Source of the DNA: CAYJWS01 sp964373925
Lineage (GTDB): Bacteria; Patescibacteriota; Patescibacteriia; Buchananbacterales; GWA2-38-13
Assembly (NCBI GenBank): GCA_964373925.1
Contig: CAYJWS010000004.1
Location: 1 to 42,505 of the forward strand
Direction of reading: 5' to 3'
DNA length: 42,505 nucleotides
The translations under genes and the position numbers were made by a program. The notes below the pieces were generated by a model. That model had not been told where the DNA came from. It worked only from the letters and a program-made list of their open reading frames with translations, and made no database searches. Each line of letters starts with the position of its first letter. Positions within the stretch are counted from its first letter, which is position 1. This document shows positions 1-7,792 of the stretch, piece by piece.

Positions 1-53
1 TTATGGATCCCCGCTGGAGTTTACCCCGTACATTGATACGGGGCGAGGATGAC
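1..53. repeat. half of a paired GTCAT/GGATCC palindromic element
   Basis: GGATCCCCG is followed by a hairpin (CCCCGTA / TACGGGGC type) and ends in GGATGACA. This is the right half of the dispersed element seen whole at 359-425, 11853-11989, 31210-31376 and 32340-32480. The left half would lie outside the window. Confidence 0.6.
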
Positions 54-57
54 ATAG

Positions 58-345
58 TTAAATAATTTTATTATACAAATCTTTCCATTCCGGATTCATT
101 TTTTTTATCAACTCAATTTTCCATTGTCTATTCCATTTTTTCATCTGTTTTTCTCTTTCAATCGCGGAGTTTATAGTATCAGTTGCTTCAAAATATACCA
201 AATCGTGTACCTTATATTTTTTTGTAAAACCTTCTACTAAATCATTCTTATGTTCCCAAATTCTTTTTACAAGATTAGTCGTCACTCCGATATATAATGT
301 ACCATTTTTCTTGCTAGCGAGAATATAAATATAATACTGATTCAT
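58..345 (-). CDS. GIY-YIG domain endonuclease-like protein
   Basis: This is a 95-residue single-domain protein of the short GIY-YIG family (YhbQ/UPF0213 type). The signature is near the N terminus as YIYIL followed about ten residues later by YIGVT. Next come the conserved Arg of the LVKRIWEH segment, a Glu in the SAIEREKQMKKW segment, and a WNRQWK stretch typical of the family. The start is taken at the Met of MNQYYIYIL; a Met six codons upstream has no family support. Family members are structure-specific nucleases or uncharacterised proteins, so the DNA-cleaving role is inferred. Like many CPR copies it sits alone, flanked on both sides by palindromic repeats. Confidence 0.85.
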   Translation of the reverse strand: MNQYYIYILASKKNGTLYIGVTTNLVKRIWEHKNDLVEGFTKKYKVHDLVYFEATDTINSAIEREKQMKKWNRQWKIELIKKMNPEWKDLYNKII

Positions 346-358
346 ACAACTATTATAT

Positions 359-425
359 GTCATTCCCGTGTAAACGGGAATCCATTTTCTTAATGCATTT
401 GGATCCCCGCTTCCGCGGGGATGAC
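359..425. repeat. paired GTCAT/GGATCC palindromic element
   Basis: The left half is GTCATTCCCGT-gtaa-ACGGGAATCCA and the right half is TGGATCCCCGC-ttcc-GCGGGGATGACA, separated by about 15 AT-rich bases. The two halves are inverted relative to each other, so the whole forms a large palindrome carrying a small hairpin in each arm. It lies between two minus-strand genes and may also act as a weak transcription barrier. Confidence 0.75.
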
Positions 426-473
426 AAATATTTTTACACTTAACCAGACTACTAATAAAAAACTCAGACTTGA

Positions 474-725
474 TTATAAATATTTAACATTAATATTATC
501 TAAGGAAAAATTCGGATAATTTTCCTTTAATACAATAATTGCTTCGTGCTTAGCATTTTTTAGAGCTTCTTCTTTGCTATTAAATTGTTTATCTTCTAAA
601 TCATTTGACAATTTATCAAAAATAATTTTCTCTTTACTTAACATGATTTCATCTATACCAAAAAAACCTATAAATTTATCATCTACTGGCGATTCGGCGA
701 ATATTCTTACGACTAATTTTTTCAT
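474..725 (-). CDS. small protein of unknown function
   Basis: It encodes 83 residues starting MKKLVVRIFAE and ending DNINVKYL. I do not recognise a family. The sequence is soluble and mixed-charge, with no signal peptide or membrane segment. It follows the 735-1214 gene on the same strand with only nine bases between them, so the two are probably one transcript. No convincing Shine-Dalgarno sequence precedes the ATG, which may be read by coupling to the gene before it. The base composition is very AT-rich, like its neighbour. Confidence 0.6.
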   Translation of the reverse strand: MKKLVVRIFAESPVDDKFIGFFGIDEIMLSKEKIIFDKLSNDLEDKQFNSKEEALKNAKHEAIIVLKENYPNFSLDNINVKYL

Positions 726-734
726 ATTATTAAT

Positions 735-1214
735 TTAATTGTTACCTTGTTTTTTAATAAACAATAATATAATGCCTAATAAAGCAATAATAAAACTCAA
801 CCAATTAAAGATAGATTTCCATATATCCACATTTTTTTGAAATAAATTTATTTTCTCTTCTTTTTTAATTTTTTCATCTATGAATAAAATAAATTTTTTA
901 TTTCCTTCTATTACTTTATCATCAAACGCTTTCTTTGTATTTTCAACATCTTTACTGAGACCAATGTCATCGCATTTTTCCCATAAATTTGATCTGCAAC
1001 CCACTAAAGCTACCAAATTGAAAGTAGCAGCCGTTCCATCGGAAGCAGAAGAAGCACTATTATATATAATATTTGAAAAACTTTCATTAATCTCTTTATT
1101 TTCTTGGTTAATTTGTGACTGATATTTTTCCCTTTTTATTTCTACAAAAATATTAATAAGGGCTAATATTGCAATAAGCAAAGAAATTAAAAGTCCATTT
1201 TTAAAAATTTTCAT
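735..1214 (-). CDS. two-TM membrane protein of unknown function
   Basis: It encodes 159 residues. Hydrophobic segments lie near residues 7-25 and 133-152, separated by a hydrophilic, Lys/Glu-rich stretch. That stretch contains two cysteines (near VGCRSNLWEKCDDIG) that could form a disulfide if it is extracytoplasmic. The C terminus is short and basic (KKQGNN). I do not recognise a family. It is the first gene of a two-gene unit with the 83-residue protein at 474-725. The leader before the ATG is AT-rich without a clear ribosome binding site. Confidence 0.6.
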   Translation of the reverse strand: MKIFKNGLLISLLIAILALINIFVEIKREKYQSQINQENKEINESFSNIIYNSASSASDGTAATFNLVALVGCRSNLWEKCDDIGLSKDVENTKKAFDDKVIEGNKKFILFIDEKIKKEEKINLFQKNVDIWKSIFNWLSFIIALLGIILLFIKKQGNN

Positions 1215-1272
1215 ATTTATTTTCTAATTATTTGTTGATCCTTAACCGAAAACGCATTACTACTAATAGTCT

Positions 1273-1302
1273 TCTGGATCCCCGCTTTCGGGGGGATGAC
1301 AA
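1273..1302. repeat. single GGATCC..GGATGAC half-element
   Basis: CTGGATCCCCG, a short hairpin and GGGGATGACA match the right half of the paired palindromic element. No left half is visible next to it. Confidence 0.6.
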
Positions 1303-1356
1303 AATAAATATTGAAGATAAAATAAATTGATATTTATATAATACTTACCTTACTGT

Positions 1357-1653
1357 TTACGCCACTTTAAACCCAATCCCATCCTTGCTTGGATTTTCGC
1401 CTTCGTTTATTGTACCATATTGCTCTTCAAATCGCTTGATATTTTCGGCAAGCGCCTTGACCATGCGCTTGGCGTGCGAGGGGCTGATGATGATTCGCGA
1501 AACTACTTGCGGCTGCGGCGGAAAGGTCGCCATAAAATCCAAAATAAACTCCTCTCGCGAATGAGCGAACTGCGCGAGTGTCGCGTATACGCCTTTTATA
1601 ACTTCGTCGTTGGCTTTTATTTGTATCTGATTCTGCGGATTTTGATTTGACAT
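1357..1653 (-). CDS. DUF3467 family protein
   Basis: It encodes 98 residues that match the DUF3467 pattern. There is a beta-rich N-terminal half (YATLAQFAHSREEFILDFM), then a PQVVSRIIISPSHAKRM segment that is the family hallmark, then a C-terminal helix (ALAENIKRFEEQYG). The family is widespread in bacteria and of unknown function, often described as small cytoplasmic proteins of about 100 residues, which fits this length. The start codon begins MSNQNPQNQ. It stands alone, with repeats on both sides. Confidence 0.8.
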   Translation of the reverse strand: MSNQNPQNQIQIKANDEVIKGVYATLAQFAHSREEFILDFMATFPPQPQVVSRIIISPSHAKRMVKALAENIKRFEEQYGTINEGENPSKDGIGFKVA

Positions 1654-2004
1654 GTGATTAAATTAAGTGATCCAAAAATGAATTATTTTCTGTCTGGAAA
1701 TTAGATATGAGAAATTTATCTACCCGCCCCCTCACCCCAGCCCTCTCCCCTTGGGGAGAGGGAGGAAAATTAGAGGGCTTACTCCTAATATGCAATTCGT
1801 AATTCGTAATTTTCAATTTCATACCCTGACATCTATAACCCCTCCTCGCCTCCCCCTAGCCTACTTCGCCGCAGTTGCTACGAAGGCCGAGCATTAATTA
1901 AGAGGGGAGGAAATTTTACTTAGACCTCCCCCAAAACCCCTCCTCACGAGGAGGGAAAATGTGCAAGAACCTATAACCTATAAGCTAACACCTAAAAACT
2001 CGAT
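1654..2004. repeat. gene-free stretch with G/C-tract palindromes
   Basis: No gene is supported here. Near 1728-1773 there is a CCCTCTCCCC-ttggGGAGAGGG palindrome of a widespread dispersed type. A run of AATTCGTAATT copies follows near 1797-1812. A further CCTCC-rich patch with CCTCCTCACGAGGAGG lies near 1937-1956. These lie 3' of dnaK and 5' of the DUF3467 gene. Confidence 0.6.
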
Positions 2005-3930
2005 TTACTTCTTCTCTTTAAACTCCCCTTCAATTGGTTTTTCTTTACCGTTAGGCCCTGAGCCTGTCGAAGGGTCGTCTTTCTTCTCATCCTTCGGAGG
2101 CTCTTGCTTGTCCTCCGTAGCTTTAGCGGAAGAGGAACCATACATCGCTTGTCCGATTTTTTGCGCGACTTGGCTTAGCTCTTGGGTTTTCTTTTTTATC
2201 TCATCAAGGCTATCCGTGTCTTTTACTTTTTTCAATTCTTCAATTTTTGCCTCAATTTCTTTTTTATCTGCCTCCGGCACCTTTGCTCCAGCATCACGAA
2301 GAGCTTTTTCAGTTGTATATACGAGCGTATCGGCGATGTTTCGCGCTTCAATCAAATCTTTCTTTTTAGCATCTTCGCCCGCGTGCATCTCTGCCTCCTT
2401 TTTCATTTTTTCAATTTCATCTTTGGAAAGGCCAGACGACGCTGTAATGGTTATTTTTTGCTGTTTGCCGGTTCCTTTATCTTTTGCCGTCACATTAAGA
2501 ATTCCATTGGCGTCAATATCAAACGTAACCTCAACTTGCGGCATTCCGCGAGGCGCGGGCGGTATGCCGTCCAAAATAAATCGCCCGAGGGTTTTATTGT
2601 CGGAAGCAAGCGAGCGCTCGCCCTGGACAATATGAATCTCAACCGATGTCTGGCTGTCTGCCGCAGTAGAAAACACCTGCGACTTTGAGGTTGGAATGGT
2701 GGTGTTTCGGCTTATGAGCGGGGTGGCAACGCCTCCCAAGGTTTCAATGCCAAGCGTGAGCGGAGACACATCCAAAAGTAAAATATCTTTCACGTCGCCT
2801 TGCAATACTCCCGCCTGAACGGCAGCGCCTACCGCGACAACCTCATCGGGGTTTACCGAAATGTTCGGCTTTTTTCCAAAAAATTCTTCCACTTTTTTTT
2901 GCACCAAAGGCATTCGAGTCATACCGCCAACCAAAAGAACTTCTTGAATATCTTTAACGGACACTTTCGCGTCCGCAAGCGCCTTCTTGCACGGCTCCAT
3001 AGTTTCTTCCACAAGCTTGTATACGAGTTCCTCAAGCTTCGCGCGGGTCATTTTTATCAATAAATGTTTTGGGCCGGAAGAGTCAGATGTTATAAACGGC
3101 TGGTTTACTTCGGTCTCTTGCGCGGTAGAGAGCTCTATCTTTGCCTTTTCCGCCGCTTCTTTTATCCTCTGAAGCGCGAGCGGATCGCGCGACAAATCTA
3201 TCCCGCTGTCTTTTTTAAATTCAGAAATTATCCAGTCAATAAGCACTCGGTCAAAATCATCGCCTCCAAGATGCGTGTCGCCATTTGTGGCTTTTACTTC
3301 TACCAAATCGTGTGAAACATCCAGAATGGAAATATCAAATGTTCCTCCGCCCAAGTCATACACAGCAATTTGCTGGCCTTTTTTCTTTTCGTATCCGTAC
3401 GCAAGAGCCGCGGCCGTGGGCTCATTGATGATTCTTAACACTTTGAGCCCTGCTATCTCACCAGCGTCTTTTGTCGCCTGCCTCTGCGAGTCGTCAAAAT
3501 ACGCGGGCACGGTAATAACCGCTTCGGTAATTTTTTCACCGAGCTTTTCTTCCGCGTCTGTTTTTAATTTTTGCAAAATCATGGCAGAAATCTCCTGCGG
3601 AGTGTATTCTTTTCCGCCGAGAAGAATTTTTACCCCCTGTCCCGACTGTACTATTTTATAGGGCATAACCTTAAGATCGCGCTGGACCTCGGGATCGTCC
3701 CAACGCCGGCCAATCAAGCGCTTAATCGAAAACAAAGTATTTTCGGGATTGGTAACTCCCTGTCGTTTCGCAAGCTGGCCGACAAGTCGCTCGCCCGAGC
3801 GCGTTACCGCGACCATGGAGGGTGTAGTGCGCGCGCCTTCTTTATTTTCCAAGACTTTTGGCACGCCGCCTTCAATGATCGCCATGCATGAATTAGTTGT
3901 GCCTAAATCTATACCCAATATCTTTGACAT
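2005..3930 (-). CDS. dnaK: chaperone DnaK (Hsp70)
   Basis: This 641-residue Hsp70 chaperone binds unfolded peptides in an ATP-dependent cycle with GrpE and DnaJ. The N-terminal signature GIDLGTTNS, the phosphate-2 motif DLGGGTFD, the IINEPTAAALAYG motif and the VLLVGGMTRMP segment are all present. A substrate-binding domain (DVSPLTLGIET) and helical lid follow. The acidic/basic C-terminal tail is unusual: the segments SSAKATED and DPSTGSGP are encoded by copies of dispersed palindromes (around 2108-2140 and 2055-2080), while the typical EEVD-like or Lys-rich end is replaced by EFKEKK. No Shine-Dalgarno sequence or CIRCE element is visible before the start. dnaJ is not in the window; grpE and hrcA lie 1.6 kb away in another unit. 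Confidence 0.98.
   Translation of the reverse strand: MSKILGIDLGTTNSCMAIIEGGVPKVLENKEGARTTPSMVAVTRSGERLVGQLAKRQGVTNPENTLFSIKRLIGRRWDDPEVQRDLKVMPYKIVQSGQGVKILLGGKEYTPQEISAMILQKLKTDAEEKLGEKITEAVITVPAYFDDSQRQATKDAGEIAGLKVLRIINEPTAAALAYGYEKKKGQQIAVYDLGGGTFDISILDVSHDLVEVKATNGDTHLGGDDFDRVLIDWIISEFKKDSGIDLSRDPLALQRIKEAAEKAKIELSTAQETEVNQPFITSDSSGPKHLLIKMTRAKLEELVYKLVEETMEPCKKALADAKVSVKDIQEVLLVGGMTRMPLVQKKVEEFFGKKPNISVNPDEVVAVGAAVQAGVLQGDVKDILLLDVSPLTLGIETLGGVATPLISRNTTIPTSKSQVFSTAADSQTSVEIHIVQGERSLASDNKTLGRFILDGIPPAPRGMPQVEVTFDIDANGILNVTAKDKGTGKQQKITITASSGLSKDEIEKMKKEAEMHAGEDAKKKDLIEARNIADTLVYTTEKALRDAGAKVPEADKKEIEAKIEELKKVKDTDSLDEIKKKTQELSQVAQKIGQAMYGSSSAKATEDKQEPPKDEKKDDPSTGSGPNGKEKPIEGEFKEKK
2055..2140. 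repeat. palindromic repeat copies inside the dnaK tail
   Basis: CCCTGAGCCTGTCGAAGGG at 2059-2077 and the TCCGTAGCTTTAGCGGA copy near 2115-2132 match intergenic repeat families of the window (8232-8285, 13908-13950, 20660-20695, 42388-42420). Both keep the reading frame open and encode low-complexity tail residues. Confidence 0.55.
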
Positions 3931-4089
3931 ATATGAAATAATTAAATATTAATTAAAGTGTGTAAATTTTTATTCTCGCCCCTCACCAATTTTTTTGAAA
4001 AAGTTGAATATTATACAAGGTGAGCCGAAGGCGATTCCGAGGAATAAAATTCGTTACAATTTTCGTCTCATACGAAATTGGTGTGGGAT

Positions 4090-4119
4090 ACCTAAGTCTA
4101 TTCCCAATATCTTTGACAT
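4090..4119 (-). pseudogene. relic of a second dnaK 5' end
   Basis: Thirty bases encode MSKILGIDLG on the minus strand. They match the first ten codons of dnaK (3930 downward) except for two base changes, both silent (GGT/GGA and GAT/GAC). After GIDLG the frame runs into unrelated sequence and soon stops. The silent differences suggest the copy diverged while still coding, so it may be what is left of an hsp70 paralogue or of a replaced dnaK, not a fresh duplication. Confidence 0.6.
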
Positions 4120-4178
4120 AGTTGTAAGATTAATTATTGATTATATATTTATTAATTTCAGGACTTACTTGCTTGACT

Positions 4179-4297
4179 CTCCCCCTCGTGAGGGGGAGAT
4201 GGAGGGGGTCTGAGAAACGTTTGCGATAATTAAACGCTTCTATGACCTCCCCTAGCCCCTCCTCATGCTTGCCCTGTCGAATGACAGGGAGGAGGGG
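4179..4297. repeat. two C/G-tract palindromes between dnaK relic and galT
   Basis: CTCCCCCTC-gt-GAGGGGGAG at 4179-4198 and a nested palindrome at 4256-4297 (outer CCCCTCCTC / GAGGAGGGG, inner CCCTGT / ACAGGG). They belong to the same family as the 1728-1773 and 1937-1956 repeats. Confidence 0.6.
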
Positions 4298-4326
4298 AAA
4301 TGACTCTCTATTGCATAGTCCTAATA

Positions 4327-4355
4327 TTGACAATACGGTTTAAAACTTATATAAA
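4327..4355 (+). promoter_or_regulatory. sigma70-type promoter of galT
   Basis: TTGACA at 4327-4332, a 17-base spacer, then TATAAA at 4350-4355. The predicted start near 4362 falls just before the boxA-like sequence. Confidence 0.75.
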
Positions 4356-4365
4356 TTATAGTTAA

Positions 4366-4378
4366 TGTTCTTTACAAA
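4366..4378 (+). promoter_or_regulatory. boxA-like element, galT leader
   Basis: TGTTCTTTACAAA matches the bacterial boxA antitermination signal (E. coli TGCTCTTTAACAA, Bacillus TGTTCTTTGAAAA). It begins only a few bases after the predicted transcription start. Confidence 0.6.
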
Positions 4379-4404
4379 TAAAAAATGTGTTAAGGAGGTT
4401 AATA

Positions 4405-5412
4405 ATGTCGACAGAATTGCCATCTTCCGAGATTAGATCAACGCGCCTCACGCACAATTCCATTATTGTCGCGACTGGGCGAGGAAAGCGTCCCGATCAA
4501 TTCAAAACTGGCGGAGGCCCGAAAATTTGTCCTTTTTGTCCTGGCAATGAACACCTTACTCCCGATCCGGAAATCCACGCAATCGCGGGAGAAAAGGGCT
4601 GGAGGCTTCGTGTTGTGCCAAACAAATATCCGACATTTAAAATCGAAGGAACGACAACGGGCTTTAATCATCCGCACCTGACAGCCTCATCTATTCCCGA
4701 TGCTCATGGAGCGCATGAAGTGCTTATTGAGACCCCGAACCATACGGCGGATTACGCCGATCTAGCGACAGATGATCTTCTCCAGATTCTTCATGTGTGC
4801 AACGTGCGCATTACAGATCTCTATTGCGATCCAAAAATCCGCAACATTCAAGTCTTTAAAAATCATGGCCCCGAAGCCGGCGCAAGCCTGCCCCATCCGC
4901 ACTCGCAGATTGTCGGACTGCCTCAAATTCCCCAAAAACTGCGCAGTCGCCTGCATGACACCGAAGAATATTTTATTGAAAATGGAAGATCTATTTTTAC
5001 TGCTATGCTTGAATACGCCTGCATGCAAAAAAGAGTAATCTGCCAAAACTCGTATTTCATCTGCATCACGCCATACGAAGCGAAATTTCCATTTGAAATG
5101 TGCATACTGCCTATTACTCCAAAGGCAAACTTCTGCGATTCAGAAGCCGATTTCGATCTTCTCGCGGACATTATAGGGATAGCATTTCGCAAGCTCAAGA
5201 AACTCTTCGGCTATATGCCTCCATTTAACACTTTCATTGAAGAGGCTCCGCCAAAAAAACTTCATGACTGCAATGAATTTTTCTGCTGGCGCTACCGCAT
5301 TATGCCAAGACTCACTATGATCGCGGGCTTTGAGCTCGCGACCGCCCTCTATGTCAACCCGACATCTCCCGAAGAATGCGCAAAAATGCTGCGTGAAACC
5401 CAAATTGACTAA
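4405..5412 (+). CDS. galT: galactose-1-phosphate uridylyltransferase family protein
   Basis: This 335-residue member of the GalT branch of the HIT superfamily would transfer UMP between UDP-glucose and galactose-1-phosphate in the Leloir pathway. It shows the zinc-type pair ICPFCPGNE (C42, C45), an early segment LRVVPNKYP typical of the family, and the active-site motif LPHPHSQI with the nucleophilic His at H166. The C-terminal half repeats the HIT fold. The start is set by AAGGAGGT at 4392-4399 before ATG. Some homologues act on other sugar-1-phosphates, or as ADP-glucose phosphorylases, so the exact substrate is open. It is a single-gene unit with its own promoter, boxA and terminator. Confidence 0.92.
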   Translation: MSTELPSSEIRSTRLTHNSIIVATGRGKRPDQFKTGGGPKICPFCPGNEHLTPDPEIHAIAGEKGWRLRVVPNKYPTFKIEGTTTGFNHPHLTASSIPDAHGAHEVLIETPNHTADYADLATDDLLQILHVCNVRITDLYCDPKIRNIQVFKNHGPEAGASLPHPHSQIVGLPQIPQKLRSRLHDTEEYFIENGRSIFTAMLEYACMQKRVICQNSYFICITPYEAKFPFEMCILPITPKANFCDSEADFDLLADIIGIAFRKLKKLFGYMPPFNTFIEEAPPKKLHDCNEFFCWRYRIMPRLTMIAGFELATALYVNPTSPEECAKMLRETQID

Positions 5413-5422
5413 CTCCTTATGG

Positions 5423-5451
5423 CCCAAGCTACAAAGCTTGGGTCTTTTTTT
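5423..5451 (+). terminator. intrinsic terminator of galT
   Basis: CCCAAGCT-acaa-AGCTTGGG followed by TCTTTTTTT. Confidence 0.9.
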
Positions 5452-5464
5452 ATGTAAAGAGCTC

Positions 5465-5498
5465 CCCCGCCCATTGAATCAAGACTCAATAGGCGGGG
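5465..5498. repeat. hairpin between galT and grpE
   Basis: CCCCGCC-c-ATTGA, an eight-base loop, TCAAT-a-GGCGGGG. It could end minus-strand transcription from grpE, but no T-run follows on that strand. Confidence 0.5.
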
Positions 5499-5522
5499 CA
5501 ACCCTCGCGTACGAGCGAAATT

Positions 5523-6026
5523 TTATTTCGCCACCCTTACTTTTGCCGCAATCATTGTCTTTCCATGCAACGTATAGCCCGATTTAATTTCCTCAAAAAT
5601 AATATCCGAGTTAAAGCCTTCTCTTGCTTCCATTGCCAGCGCTTCGTGAAGATTCGGATCATATTTTTCTCCAACGGTTTTAATGCGCTTAAGCCCCAGC
5701 CCCGACAAAATATCTTCTATTTGTTTATTAATTTGTTCCATACCCCGAATCCATTCCGAATTCTTCAAATCTTGAGGCACGTGTTTAAATGCCTCGTGCA
5801 AATTGTCGGCAATGGGAATAAGCCTTGTTGCCACGGCGGCAACCGCGAAATCCGCCATCTCGCGCTCTCGAGCTTCAACTTCTTTTTTATAATTAATATA
5901 ATCCGCCTTGGCGCGCTTCCATCCATCAAGATATTCCTGCGCTTTTTTTTGAAGCTCCGCTATCTGGGCATCGTGCGGGCTTGTATCCTGAATATCTTCA
6001 CCCATATTTTTTACTTCGTCTGCCAT
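5523..6026 (-). CDS. grpE: nucleotide exchange factor GrpE
   Basis: This 167-residue protein releases ADP from DnaK. It has the family layout: an acidic N terminus (EVKNMGEDIQD), a long coiled coil (about residues 20-70, with LQKKAQEYLDGWKRAKADYINYKKE), then a four-helix part with LIPIADNLHEAFKH. The C-terminal beta domain contains the signature YDPNLHEALA and ends GKTMIAAKVRVAK. ATG at 6026 lies four bases after the hrcA stop, so translation is probably coupled; a TTG four codons earlier is possible. It is co-transcribed with hrcA and so is probably under HrcA control. Confidence 0.97.
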   Translation of the reverse strand: MADEVKNMGEDIQDTSPHDAQIAELQKKAQEYLDGWKRAKADYINYKKEVEAREREMADFAVAAVATRLIPIADNLHEAFKHVPQDLKNSEWIRGMEQINKQIEDILSGLGLKRIKTVGEKYDPNLHEALAMEAREGFNSDIIFEEIKSGYTLHGKTMIAAKVRVAK

Positions 6027-6030
6027 AAAA

Positions 6031-6720
6031 TTATTCAAGAATTAATTTTTTCGCGAACTGGACAACGGAATAATTTTTCTGAAAATCCATCCGTACCGGG
6101 CCTAAAACTCCAAACATCCCATTTTCGGTTTCTTTGTCTTTAAACTTTGCAATAATGCACGCGCAGTCCTGCCCGAAAGGGTTTTCCCTTCCCAAAAGAA
6201 TCTCCACGTCATCGCCTATAGTGTCAAAAATTTTATAAATAACGTCGTCAAGCCTGTCAATAATCTCCGACATGGAAGAAACACTCTCGTGGCTGTAGAA
6301 CTCCGGATGCGAAAAGAGATTGGAAATCCCCGTGTAATAAAAATTATTTTCGGCAAACGCGACAAAAACTCCCATATGGGATACCTCCGCGATCCCCTTG
6401 GCAAGGCTTTTTATTTTTCTTGCTGGCTCCTCCTGCGCCGCATGCTTAAGAAGATCCTTTTCTCGCATGGTAAGGTCCTTTTCCTTTAAGGAGTTTTGAA
6501 TATAATATTTATAGCCTTTTTCGGTGGGAATTCTTCCCGCGGACGTATGCGGATGCGTGATAAACCCCATTTTTTCAAGCTCAACCATTTCATTTCTGAT
6601 GGTCGCGGGGCTTACCTCAAAGCGGCTGGACACGGCAATGCGCTTCGATCCCACGGGCTCCGAAGTCTTGATATATTCTTCTATAATAGTATTGAGAAGA
6701 TGTTCTTTTCGAGCATCCAT
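6031..6720 (-). CDS. hrcA: heat-inducible transcription repressor HrcA (short form)
   Basis: HrcA binds CIRCE and represses chaperone genes until misfolded protein titrates GroEL. The winged-helix N terminus is clear: KEHLLNTIIEEYIKTSEPVGSK, then SPATIRNEMVELEKMGFI, then HPHTSAGRIPTEKGYKYYI. The C-terminal GAF-like domain keeps GILGPVRMDF-type sequence (here FGVLGPVRMDFQKN). At 229 residues it is roughly 100 shorter than Bacillus HrcA; the middle domain is reduced. It is the first gene of hrcA-grpE, behind a promoter and CIRCE site, so it should repress itself. Confidence 0.96.
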   Translation of the reverse strand: MDARKEHLLNTIIEEYIKTSEPVGSKRIAVSSRFEVSPATIRNEMVELEKMGFITHPHTSAGRIPTEKGYKYYIQNSLKEKDLTMREKDLLKHAAQEEPARKIKSLAKGIAEVSHMGVFVAFAENNFYYTGISNLFSHPEFYSHESVSSMSEIIDRLDDVIYKIFDTIGDDVEILLGRENPFGQDCACIIAKFKDKETENGMFGVLGPVRMDFQKNYSVVQFAKKLILE

Positions 6721-6732
6721 AATTCGTAGTTA

Positions 6733-6759
6733 TTGGCACTCAAAAGCATAGAGTGCTAA
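6733..6759 (-). promoter_or_regulatory. CIRCE operator
   Basis: TTGGCACTC, nine bases, GAGTGCTAA. This is the CIRCE consensus (TTAGCACTC-N9-GAGTGCTAA) with one mismatch. It lies between the -10 box and the hrcA start. This is the only CIRCE site I find; dnaK has none. Confidence 0.93.
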
Positions 6760-6763
6760 TTCG

Positions 6764-6791
6764 AGTATATCATATAAAAAACCTCTGTCAA
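6764..6791 (-). promoter_or_regulatory. hrcA-grpE promoter
   Basis: On the minus strand, TTGACA (6791-6786), a 16-base spacer and TATACT (6769-6764). The start would fall at the edge of CIRCE. Confidence 0.8.
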
Positions 6792-6910
6792 GAGGTTGCG
6801 ATCTCCCGCGCCAGAGAGAAGATATTGCCATCTTCTCTCCTTTAAAAATAGTTCCTATAACCCGTATAAGACCCATATGACTTATAGGACGTATAAGCCT
6901 AAATGTTTTA

Positions 6911-7792
6911 TTACTTCAACTCGCTTTTTTCAACTTCATCAATAAAAAATGATTTTTCGTCTAAGATATTTATTTCGGGAATAATTTTTTCGCTTGTCAC
7001 ATTGGAAACGGGAGAAAGCACATTCACCTGCATCGGCACACTTTCTAAGCTTCGTAATATATTTATCTGCGTAAAATTAACGCCTACTATATCGCTTCCA
7101 TTCAAAAGAACAACATAAAATCCGGGATCGTAATAATTATAGATGGATCTGTTTGTCACGGTAAATTTTACGATGCCAGTAAACCCCGCAGCTCCAGCGA
7201 TTCTGTTCGCGGGAATATACTCAACTCCGCTCACGGCAATATTCGCCTTCTGCGCGAGCACATCCTGAAAATTCTGATACCTCTCCCATGAAATTTCACG
7301 AATCTGAAGTTGTACCTGGCTATTACTGATTGCGGAATCTTCAATGCCAAGAGCCGCGAATATTTTTTCATCGCCGGGCCATACAAATGATTCATCCTGA
7401 AATATGACTTTATCTCCGGAGATAAAGTCATACGCGACATGGCGCGCTGCGTAATTTTGATTCGGATTTGAAACAGTAGCAATAATATCTTTTCTGCCAC
7501 CAGATGAAGACAAAATTTTAATTTCTTCCACACGAAGATCTTCAACCTTAATCCTATTTTGTGTCAGGCTACTGTCGCTGTTTCCAATAAATTGTTCGAT
7601 GATTGTGCTGCTCTCCCCCGCATGTATAATATAGAGATCTACTATTTTCCAAATCGTATATGAATAAAAAAATATGCTGGAAAAAATAAGAAAATAAATT
7701 AATAATTTTCTCAACAGTATTTTGTGGCGTATATACCAAAGCCCAAACTTGAGCTTGGCGTTGCTGATTTCAAAATTTTGAATTGAACCCAT
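6911..7792 (-). CDS. membrane-anchored protein of unknown function
   Basis: It encodes 293 residues. A cytoplasmic N terminus with basic residues (RHKILLRK) is followed by one hydrophobic segment at about residues 29-48 (LLIYFLIFSSIFFYSYTIW). A beta-rich domain of about 240 residues follows and is probably outside the cell. Segments such as ATVSNPNQNYAARHVAYDF and VKFTVTNRSIYNYYDPGFYVVL look like strands of an Ig-like or FxLYD-type fold. No catalytic motif is visible and I do not recognise a family. It is a single gene without a clear ribosome binding site. Confidence 0.65.
   Translation of the reverse strand: MGSIQNFEISNAKLKFGLWYIRHKILLRKLLIYFLIFSSIFFYSYTIWKIVDLYIIHAGESSTIIEQFIGNSDSSLTQNRIKVEDLRVEEIKILSSSGGRKDIIATVSNPNQNYAARHVAYDFISGDKVIFQDESFVWPGDEKIFAALGIEDSAISNSQVQLQIREISWERYQNFQDVLAQKANIAVSGVEYIPANRIAGAAGFTGIVKFTVTNRSIYNYYDPGFYVVLLNGSDIVGVNFTQINILRSLESVPMQVNVLSPVSNVTSEKIIPEINILDEKSFFIDEVEKSELK

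Noticed and set aside
1961..2635. Open frame of 224 codons on the plus strand over the dnaK 3' end
   Set aside because: It is the shadow of dnaK, with a Ser/Phe-rich nonsense composition and repeat-derived sequence.
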